Virus record (IMG/VR): IMGVR_UViG_3300028045_000020
Span: 1 to 54,056 of that record
DNA length: 54,056 bases
Reading direction: 5' to 3' (one strand)
From: a virus
Part shown: positions 33,973 through 42,500 of the stretch, in pieces
Numbering within the stretch: position 1 is the stretch's first letter
Layout of the letters: each line of letters begins with the position of its first letter
Made by a program: the position numbers and the translations under genes
Notes under the pieces: model-generated
Seen by the model: the letters and a program-made list of their open reading frames with translations, nothing else
The model's database searches: none
What the model was told of the DNA's origin: nothing

Positions 33973-34566
33973 ATGGCCAACTATGACATTGCATTAGAAA
34001 TCCTACGACACCACGAAGGTGGCTACGTCGTGGGTGATCCGGACGACTCTGGAGGAGAAACTTGGATTGGAGTGAGTAGAAATAATTTTCCTTCATGGAA
34101 TGGGTGGGTACTTATCGATATCATGAAACAAAGAAAAGATTTTCCCAGGGTGCCAGAAGCGGAAGCGGAAGGCTCAGAGTGGCGATCTTTTTTTAAAGCA
34201 GTTAATAAAACTTTCTACGCTTCCGAAGAGTTAATGCAGGAAGTGCGAGAGTTCTATCTGCGGGAATTTTGGCATAAAGTGAAGGGAGACGATATCACAG
34301 ATCAGACAGTAGCCAACTCTATCTTTAATTTTTCAGTAAATGCCGGAATACGGACTGGGAGTAAGATAGCACAACGTGCTTGCGACGCAACCGCAGATGG
34401 AGTAATAGGAAATAAAACTGTTGGTAGTATCAACAACACAGTTCCTGAAACATTTACACTACGATTCACAATTGCTAAGATAGCCTTTTACAGAAATCTT
34501 TGCAGCAAAAACAAGAAACTTAGAAAGTATCTATATACTTGGGTCTCTAGAAGCTTGGAGGTGTAA
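33973..34566 (+). CDS. GH108-family endolysin (N-acetylmuramidase) with peptidoglycan-binding C-terminus
   Basis: A 197-residue lysozyme of the glycosyl hydrolase 108 family that cuts the glycan strand of peptidoglycan at lysis. The N-terminus LRHHEGGYVVGDPDDSGGETWIGVS carries the family's EGGY signature, with the catalytic Glu at about residue 15. The C-terminal part (ANSIFNFSVNAGIRTGSKIAQRACDATADGVIG) matches the peptidoglycan-binding domain that normally follows it. No signal peptide is present, so it needs a holin, supplied by the next gene two bases downstream. Start has AGGAGG. Confidence 0.9.
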   Translation: MANYDIALEILRHHEGGYVVGDPDDSGGETWIGVSRNNFPSWNGWVLIDIMKQRKDFPRVPEAEAEGSEWRSFFKAVNKTFYASEELMQEVREFYLREFWHKVKGDDITDQTVANSIFNFSVNAGIRTGSKIAQRACDATADGVIGNKTVGSINNTVPETFTLRFTIAKIAFYRNLCSKNKKLRKYLYTWVSRSLEV

Positions 34567-34568
34567 CT

Positions 34569-35063
34569 ATGGACATAGCAAAATTTCTAACCGGCGGTGT
34601 CGGCAAATTGGTGGACAGTATAGGTAAGGCATTCGATGATAATCTAACCTCGGACGAAGAGCGGGCGGAGCAGGCCAACATACTAAAGAAGACAGAGACG
34701 AGTGCCAAGGTAGCGTTGCGAAAGCTCGACATTAAAGAGAGGGAGATAGAAGCTGATCTAATTAAAGCAAAGATGGCTGATACTGACAGCGCAAGAGATA
34801 ACCAATCGTTAGTCCAGCAGAGTAAGGAAGCTTCTTGGTTATCAAAAAATGTACAGCCAGCGTTGGCAGTCTTTATTATTGGGGTTACCTTCTACCTCTT
34901 CTATGTCCTCATTGCAGAAGGAACTTCTGGTTTGGGAGAGGACAGAGACCTAATATTTTTAATAATAGGTTACATAGCCGCAATGGCCACACAAGTGATA
35001 GGATACTTTTATGGATCATCTTCATCATCTAGTATGAAAACTCAACTCATGATGAAAAAATAG
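34569..35063 (+). CDS. Holin of the 3-TM (GTA-type) family
   Basis: A 164-residue protein with a charged, helical N-terminal half (EERAEQANILKKTETSAKVALRK; REIEADLIKAKMADTDSARDNQ) and two or three membrane segments in the C-terminal half: VQPALAVFIIGVTFYLFYVLIA, then DLIFLIIGYIAAMATQVIGYFYGSS. WLSKNVQPALAVF and IGYFYGSSSSS are typical of the GTA holin 3-TM family. It opens the inner membrane for the endolysin encoded two bases upstream. Start with GGAGG. The run ends at a two-way hairpin at 35071-35104. Confidence 0.85.
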   Translation: MDIAKFLTGGVGKLVDSIGKAFDDNLTSDEERAEQANILKKTETSAKVALRKLDIKEREIEADLIKAKMADTDSARDNQSLVQQSKEASWLSKNVQPALAVFIIGVTFYLFYVLIAEGTSGLGEDRDLIFLIIGYIAAMATQVIGYFYGSSSSSSMKTQLMMKK

Positions 35064-35070
35064 CATTACC

Positions 35071-35104
35071 TTAGCAGAGGGAGGTGCCCACCTCCCTCTG
35101 CTAA
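35071..35104. terminator. Bidirectional hairpin between the holin and the coiled-coil membrane protein
   Basis: A 16-bp perfect stem (TTAGCAGAGGGAGGTG) with a CC loop, eight bases after the holin stop and two bases beyond the stop of the minus-strand gene. It would end both transcripts. Confidence 0.7.
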
Positions 35105-35105
35105 C

Positions 35106-35534
35106 CTACGGTTTTATTCCTCTAACCAAGGATACAATTTTCATTAGAATAGGAATTGCCACCAACACAGCCAGTAATTGATAGCGTAGTTTTTGAAGTT
35201 TTGATACTTCACTAACAGTCGAATCAAGTTTAGTGGATAATTCATCCAGTAATCGCTCAAAATCTTCTAGGCTCGTCTGATGGGCGGTCAGGCATAAATC
35301 GCAATCTTCAACCTTAACGGACATCTTCTTTAGCTGTTCCACATGATTCTTATTCAGTTTTATTAACTGACTGAGGATACCCTTAGTTGCTCCGTCTGCA
35401 CGGATGAAGTCCATCTTTACTCCTGTGATGGCTTCTCTAAAATCAGTTATGTCCTGTTCGGTACTTTTACGATAATCTTCAAAGTGCGCCAGCTTGGTTT
35501 GAATTTCTCCAAATTCGCGATCTGTCTCCCCCAT
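35106..35534 (-). CDS. Coiled-coil protein with C-terminal membrane anchor, 142 residues
   Basis: Start ATG at 35534 with AAGGGAG upstream. Residues 1-110 are heptad-like and highly charged (FGEIQTKLAHFEDYRKSTEQD; FERLLDELSTKLDSTVSEVSKLQKL), followed by a membrane helix (QLLAVLVAIPILMKIVSLV) and a short basic end RGIKP. The layout resembles XhlA-type holin accessory proteins (coiled coil then one membrane span). It is next to the lysis genes but on the other strand, so a lysis role is only a suggestion. Confidence 0.65.
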   Translation of the reverse strand: MGETDREFGEIQTKLAHFEDYRKSTEQDITDFREAITGVKMDFIRADGATKGILSQLIKLNKNHVEQLKKMSVKVEDCDLCLTAHQTSLEDFERLLDELSTKLDSTVSEVSKLQKLRYQLLAVLVAIPILMKIVSLVRGIKP

Positions 35535-35566
35535 ACTACTCCCTTGATCCTACCTGCACTAAGGCG

Positions 35567-36481
35567 CTACCCCGCAGGATCGAAGCTGTAAAGTGTTTCC
35601 ATAACCTCAGTGTAGTTATGTTCGAGCGCCATTTGCGCACTTACCAACTCTCCATACATCTCATACCCAATGGCCTGAGCTTTTAGAAAATTGGCCATTA
35701 CCCTAACAAACTTTTTTGATACGTTGGCTTTCGCGTTGTTATTAACTACAGAAAACAGTTTACTGGTTATTGCATCTAACGTGTCCAATCTTTTTTGTAC
35801 TGCAGATATCCCCAATAAATTTTTTTCCATATCAAGCAACGTAACTCTCAGCTCTTTTAATTCTTTCATGTTATGAAATACCTTACTAAATGGTTTCTTC
35901 TTTCCGGGCTTATCCATATAGTCTTTTAAATGGATATTGTATAATTTGGTAGCCGCAGTAAGCTTAGCCATAACATTTGTTGCGCTCGAAGTAAAGGGGT
36001 TTTCGTAATCCTTACTTCCATTAATATCGATAATAAGGGATTTCATCATTGTAATAAATCGAGCGGATAAGTCACTGATTCCAATTGTTGTTAAGGTAGA
36101 ATTTAAGTTAGAAGTGGCTGATAGATAGGTGGCACTCATGCGACTAGGGACATCAATTTCTGCTGTCATAAATTTATCAAATGAGCTTCTCTCTATCCTC
36201 TGCACCATGACTGCATGACTTTCGGTATATGCTCTAATTTCTGAGCGTTTTAAACTTCTAGGGAATTTAAAAATATTGGTTTTTGCCGTATTCATGAAGC
36301 GACCAAACAAATCTATCATAGCGGTAAACACAGCCATGAGACTATTGCTGAGCGCCTCAGTACTAACAGAGTCATCCAATGTATCAATATATTGCAGGTA
36401 CTGATCCATAAGGTGGGTGAAGTTTTTTATAGATAAAGTATACTGTTCTGGCGATGACGAGTCTAATTGAATTTTATACAT
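35567..36481 (-). CDS. Unknown helical protein, 304 residues
   Basis: Start ATG at 36481 with GGAAGGAA upstream and a promoter-like motif at 36523-36536. The protein is almost entirely helical with many Ser, Thr and Lys residues (SLMAVFTAMIDLFGRFMNTAKTNIFK; MKELKELRVTLLDMEKNLLG). There is no membrane segment long enough to anchor it and no motif. It is 32 bases upstream of the coiled-coil membrane gene and may be co-transcribed. Function unknown. Confidence 0.65.
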   Translation of the reverse strand: MYKIQLDSSSPEQYTLSIKNFTHLMDQYLQYIDTLDDSVSTEALSNSLMAVFTAMIDLFGRFMNTAKTNIFKFPRSLKRSEIRAYTESHAVMVQRIERSSFDKFMTAEIDVPSRMSATYLSATSNLNSTLTTIGISDLSARFITMMKSLIIDINGSKDYENPFTSSATNVMAKLTAATKLYNIHLKDYMDKPGKKKPFSKVFHNMKELKELRVTLLDMEKNLLGISAVQKRLDTLDAITSKLFSVVNNNAKANVSKKFVRVMANFLKAQAIGYEMYGELVSAQMALEHNYTEVMETLYSFDPAG

Positions 36482-36522
36482 GATTTGTTCCTTCCTTTAT
36501 ATACAAGCATTAAGTTGGTTCC

Positions 36523-36536
36523 TATAATATATTCGG
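36523..36536 (-). promoter_or_regulatory. Promoter-like motif before the 304-residue gene
   Basis: The coding strand reads CGAATATATTATAG, about 41 bases upstream of the ATG at 36481; the ATATATTAT core matches the shared motif. Confidence 0.4.
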
Positions 36537-36542
36537 GTGTTA

Positions 36543-36579
36543 CGGTACATGAGTGGATTAACTATCCACTCATGTACCG
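36543..36579 (-). terminator. Hairpin after the 2660-residue fibre gene
   Basis: A 16-bp perfect stem (CGGTACATGAGTGGAT) with a five-base loop, seven bases beyond the fibre stop. No U-tract follows. Confidence 0.6.
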
Positions 36580-36586
36580 ATTAAAG

Positions 36587-39500
36587 TTACCCGCTATAAT
36601 GCTCCGCACAGCCTCTCGAAGCAATAGTCCTTGACCATTGATGCGATTTTTTAACTGTCAGCATCCTCGATGCAGTCCCTACCGCTGTAGGAGTATCAAG
36701 GAAGGTACCACCTGCTAACATTCGATAAGCTCCGCCATTCCCACGACTGTACTGTCGTCCCCGACCGTTATCGGCAGGATGTGGTATGGAACTAAAGGGT
36801 AACTGAACGATAGTGCCGCCCTTGCCGGCAAATATAAGCATACCCTCCCTCAATGAAATAAAATTTAGTCTCTGGCCGTGTAACATTTTTTGAACCTTCC
36901 ACTCGGCCCCATCGATAGACATCCAAAGGTTACCGTCACTGGCCATTGCTAAGAATATCCCATCAATAAAAACTAGGTCTTTAAAGCTATAGTTCGGTAA
37001 ATAAAAAATAACCTCCTTAGTCCAGTGCTCTCCATTTAATGTTCCAACTTGAATCTCACCATAGTCTCCGACGATAATAAAATTATTCCCATTGCAGGCG
37101 ATCTTCCGAAAGGTTCCAAGATATGGCTCAAGTGGTAAATCCACGGACGCAGGCAACGCGGTATACCAGTGTAGCCCGTCAGGCGAAGTTTGTATCTCTG
37201 CATCTTCTCCAACGGCAAGAAAGATATTACCATTGTAGTGGACATCAAAGAATGTTCCATCATAACCATTGGCATTATTGCGATGAGTCCAAATTGCTCC
37301 GTCCGGAGAGGTTCGTATCTCGCCAGACTCTCCCACAGACACAAAGATACCATTGCCCCAAGCGACGGCATGTAACGTAAGCTCATAAGGCGTAGCGAGC
37401 GATTGTTTTTCCCAAACTATCCCATCTGGAGAGGTTTGTATTTCTCCAGCTTCGCCTACGGTCACAAAGATACCATCGCCCCAAGTAACTGCGAGGAAGC
37501 TACCAACAAAAGCAGCATCCGGTATCAGTCGTATCCACATGTCTCCATTTGGAGAGGTTTGTATTTCTCCGGCGGACCCAACAAAGACTAAGGCGTCGCT
37601 GGAAGCGGCCCAGTCGTTAAACTCTCCCACATAAGAAGTTCCTATGATCTCCTTTCCAGTAACGGCGACGCGATATTTATCCGCTTCGGAAAAGGGGATG
37701 GATAGAATCTCGTTCGTGCCGGTAGTCACTAATAACTCGCCGTCCACACTTGCAACCCTACGTAAAGGTTTTGCCGAATCGCTTAAACCATCAGTATTTA
37801 AGCGAGTCCAGATGATTCCATCCGGCGACCACTGTACTTCGCTGGACTCTCCTATGGCTACAAACACCCTGTTGTCTTCATCCCAAATAATATCATTGAA
37901 GGTAGAGCTATACGCATTGGTTGGGAATTGTTTAGTCCAAATTACTCCATCCTCCGAAGTTTGTATTGTTCCATAATCACCGACAGCAACGATAAGATCC
38001 TTGTTCCCTGCGATCCCATTGAAGTGACCAGGCTGGGGCGCTTGCGAAATAGGGCCATGCTGATACGTCCAGATGATTCCATCCGGCGAAGTTTCAACTG
38101 TCCAAGTCTCTCCCACAGCTACGAACATACTACCTGTCCAGGTCACCGCATGAAGATTACTAATCCACATACCATCATCACTCCGAATAGCCTCCGTCCA
38201 TATAACGGGACCGGTATCCAAACTTACCGGGGAAGAATATTGAATTACGCCCGTTGACCCAATCACGACAAAGTAAGACCCATTAAATGCACTCCCGCTA
38301 AACGGTGCTTTGTATGGGCCATATTCGGGATGTTCCTGAAGTTCCTCATACTCCCAGGCAACACCATCTCTAGAGACGCCAACACGATGCTGCTCCCAGT
38401 AGTGACCCTGCTTGAAATAGCCATCACCTACGGCAAGAAACCATCCTCCTCCCCAAGTAATGCTTGCAAATGCTCTCGGAACAGCGTAGAAAAAGTTTTG
38501 CGGTTCCCATGAAACTTTGTCAGTGCTGGAATAAACTAATGTATCCTCACCAACAACTATTAACATATTCCCATCATAGGCCATAGCATTAAACTTATGA
38601 GTAGGATCGGAGGAACAGTCGATGGATTTTCCAACATAAGGTTCGATTTGGGTCACAGGGAAAATAGGCTCATCGGCAGTCCCAGATAGCTTTGAAATTG
38701 AAACACTATATATATTTGAATCTGAATCTACCAACATTATCTGGTTGCTACAGTACGACATGTCAATGATGTCGCCGGAAATTTCTAAAACTTCACTAAC
38801 AGAGGTCCAGTAGACTCCATTAGGTGACGTTTGGATCTCCCCAGCCTCGCCAGCTATCACGAACATGCTACCTGTGAATATAATTTTTTTGAATGTTCCA
38901 TCATAACCATTCGCATTAGGAATTAAGGTATATTGCGTGGTGTTGGTAGAATGCCGGATAACTCCATCCGCTCCGACCACAATTAATATGTCTATCCCAT
39001 CATCGTTAGTACCAACGGCGATATCATACAGATCGTCACCGACAAGATCTGCCCATTCTGTTGTAACATGAGATCCGTCTGTCTCATGCAAATGGATCTG
39101 TGCACCTCCAACGGATATTATCTCTCCGAGAAACATTGTAGCTCCGCGTATCGGACCTACGTACGGGTCTGGCGCGCCCACACCTTCCGGATCCTTCGTA
39201 AGAACTAGTAAGTTCCACTGAGCCGGATTGTCCACGCTGGCTATCCCTAATCTCGCATTGGTCGTAGTTGCAATACCCCATCCCTCCATACAGGTTATGG
39301 AAATAATAGAAGATATCTCATCATAGAGTGCTGCATTAGTTACTATGGTCTGGGTTCCACTATCATCAGCTATATAAGTTATTAGTCCGGACTCGTGCCC
39401 AATAAAAAATACTCCATAGGCTTCTGAGAACGCAAGCGACGTCACATTGAAGGACATATTTTGTGGATAACTTGTCCAAGTTTCTATATTAGTGGTGAGC

Positions 39501-42500
39501 CAAAGTTCTCCCAGCGTACCTCCAGCGAGCTGGCTAAATTTACCAGCTGCTACTGCGCTAACATTTATCATGTTTACAGGGTAGCTAGGATCACTCATTG
39601 GCAACTCCGTTTTCGGGGTTACTGTAAATGGAGGAACATAGGGATATTTTGCAAGATCTATTGCTGTAATCGTTCTTCGACTACCACTGTCATATCCCCA
39701 CGAATGCTCATCGGAACTATGGTCTGCCGGGGTGAGGAGATCTTGCCATAAAATACCAGTAGCATCTTCAACTCCTTCGTGCGATACCATTCGTTGTCCA
39801 TCCTCGGATACATGCGCCCCAGAAGTAGAAAGACCGTGCGTATTGATAGCCGTAACCGCTTTAAAATTTCCATCCAAGTCCTCACCAACTATCATCACAA
39901 GATATGTCGCCGTTGGCCATTCCTCTGGGATAGTAACACTATCAACATTCACGGCCAGACCACTGGTATGGCCCATCGGCGTAGCACTTGATAACTCACC
40001 AACTTCGCTCCAATCATGATGGTCTTGGTACAGCCAAGCTCCGCCCGAAATATCAGTAGCTTTTATAAGCACGAACGCTATGTTCTCAACTAAGGTAGAG
40101 ATGGTGGTATCAGTGCCAGCAGTATGCGCCACTACATCATGATGAATTAGTGTCGGATCGTCGGGCTCAAACCATGCCTGATTCAAATACAAACTTGAAG
40201 GATCGTTTGTTACACCATCATCTTGTATAGGCATTGCGCCAGCAAAAGGAGAGTCGTTATTCCATATGCTGCTTATAAATAAACCATTGGATGATTCCAT
40301 CACCAGAGTTTTTCCAATCGGACAGCCATCGAACCATACTGGCCATGTCGACTGACTGGCATCGATCCCTCTCCGTACAAACAGTTTAAGTTGTTTATCC
40401 ATCGGCAGCGGAATAGTGGTCGTGCTCGATAATAAAGAAACCTGGGGTTCCCCTTCTCCCACTATAACTCGCACGGAGTTGCTAGCTGTCATTCCATAGA
40501 AATAACCGGCAGATCCGTTAGCGTTGTTCCTATGAATCCACGTAAGCCCATCCTCTGAAGTTTGTATTTCTCCATCGGAACCAATCGCAAAATAAATCCC
40601 ACCGCTAAAATAGACATTGAAAAAAATTCCAGAGAATCCATTGGCGTTATCCCGATGGGTCCAATTGATTCCGTCCGGAGAGGTTTGTATTTCTCCGGCT
40701 TCGCCAACTACTACGAACTTCGCCACTATTCCGGCATAATCTCCGTTAGCCACGCTGGTAAATAATCCGTTGTAGCCGTTAGCATTATCTTGATGTGTCC
40801 AAGTTACTCCATTTGGAGAGGTTTGTATTTCTCCGGCTTCGCCAACAGCAACAAAGATAAAACTATTATTTACTACACTTCGAAATGTCCCAGAGTATGC
40901 CCCGGCGTTTTGTCTGCTTGTCCAATTGGTACTGTCGGGAGAAGTTTGAATTTCGCCACTTTCCCCAACTACGAGAAATAAAGTATCATTATTGGAAGCG
41001 TCATACAAGGTACCACTGTATCCATCGGCTGTAGCTACTGCAGTCCAACGAAGTCCATCTATCGAGGTTTGAATTTCGCCTAGCTCACCCACAGCTATAA
41101 AAATTTCGTCGCACGAGGCAACAGCAAAGAAAGTTTCAGAATAACTATTGGATACATGTTGTTCGATCCAGGATATCCCATCAAAAGAAACAACGATGGT
41201 GGCATTATCCCCTACGGCTACAAATAGGTAGCCGTTAAAGGCAACATCGAGTAACCTAACTGCCGGAGTATTTGTTGTAGTCGTAAACTCTAATCCTGTT
41301 CCTGATTCCATAGAATAGGCATACCCCGTTTTAGGATTAATATACCAGGTATTGGAACCGCACCGAACTACCTCAGTAGTTTTCCACAGGTATGCTGTGA
41401 TCCTATCAAATTTATTAAATCTATTAGAATATCCGAGTGATATCCCATTTCCGTGGAAAGCTTTAATAGCTCCGACATTCGTATCAATAAACGTTGGAAC
41501 CTTTCCGATACTGATATGGGATCTTCCCCCAAAAAATTCTTTGTCCGTAAGATCGAGATAGGAGCCCTGATCTCTATTTCGTTCCCATGCCATGCAACCA
41601 TTTGTATCAGCTGTATAGTTAGCACCAGTCGCAATAGTTTGGGAAACTACGCCGACAGTAGGCTCATGATACCCGCCCATCTGCGTGAATGAGTTGTATC
41701 CACTCGACTCGCCACAAAAAGCAGCGACGTAATAAATTCCAGTAGCCCACGATTCTGGGAGTATTAAGGAAGAGCCAGACACCTCGAAGGGATAAAGCAT
41801 CGCGGTTTCTTTTTTATCCGTGTTCAGAGAGGTGTATCTCTCCCATCCACGAATGCGAAGAAAATTCATCCAGTCCCCTTCTCGGTCTATTCGTTTGATC
41901 AAAATTTTATCGGGAATAAGCTTAAGATCTATTACCGTAGGCACTCCTTTTCCATGGTTAGTAGTTATCATAGAAGTGCACTCAGTGCCATATAGCCCAG
42001 AGGTTCCAGTCGCTTGTAAGGTGGAGATGGTTTTGTTTTTTATAGTTAAAGGGTTTTGGGCTCCAAATAAAAAGACGGCAGTTCCGTCCCATACGGCTCC
42101 GGTAGGTGTTGGTACATGTTCCACTACTGTAGCGCAATATACCCAAACTATCCCATCCGTCGAAGCTTGTATTCCCCCATGTGACTCAATTGCTATAAAG
42201 ATAGATCCATTCCAGACTACACTGATAAGGTCGACCGCTCGCATCCAGGTATTACAAGAACGATAGCTTGTCCAAATCTTGCCATTAGTAGAAGTTTGTA
42301 TTTCTCCGGACTCTCCTACCGCCACAAAGATATTACCATTGGTAGCTACATGGGATAGATTTCCGGTATACCCAGAGTCGGTTTCTCTATGCTTCCAATT
42401 TATTCCATTGCCTGAAGATTGTATCTCACCACTGTCCCCTACAAGTATTATGAAATTATCCTGAAACGAGATATCGCGAAACGTTTTATTGTAAGATAGA

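Noticed and set aside
40677-40846. CRISPR-like array because of short regular repeats
   Set aside because: The repeats are in frame, encode propeller blades, and vary in sequence and spacing; there are no cas genes.
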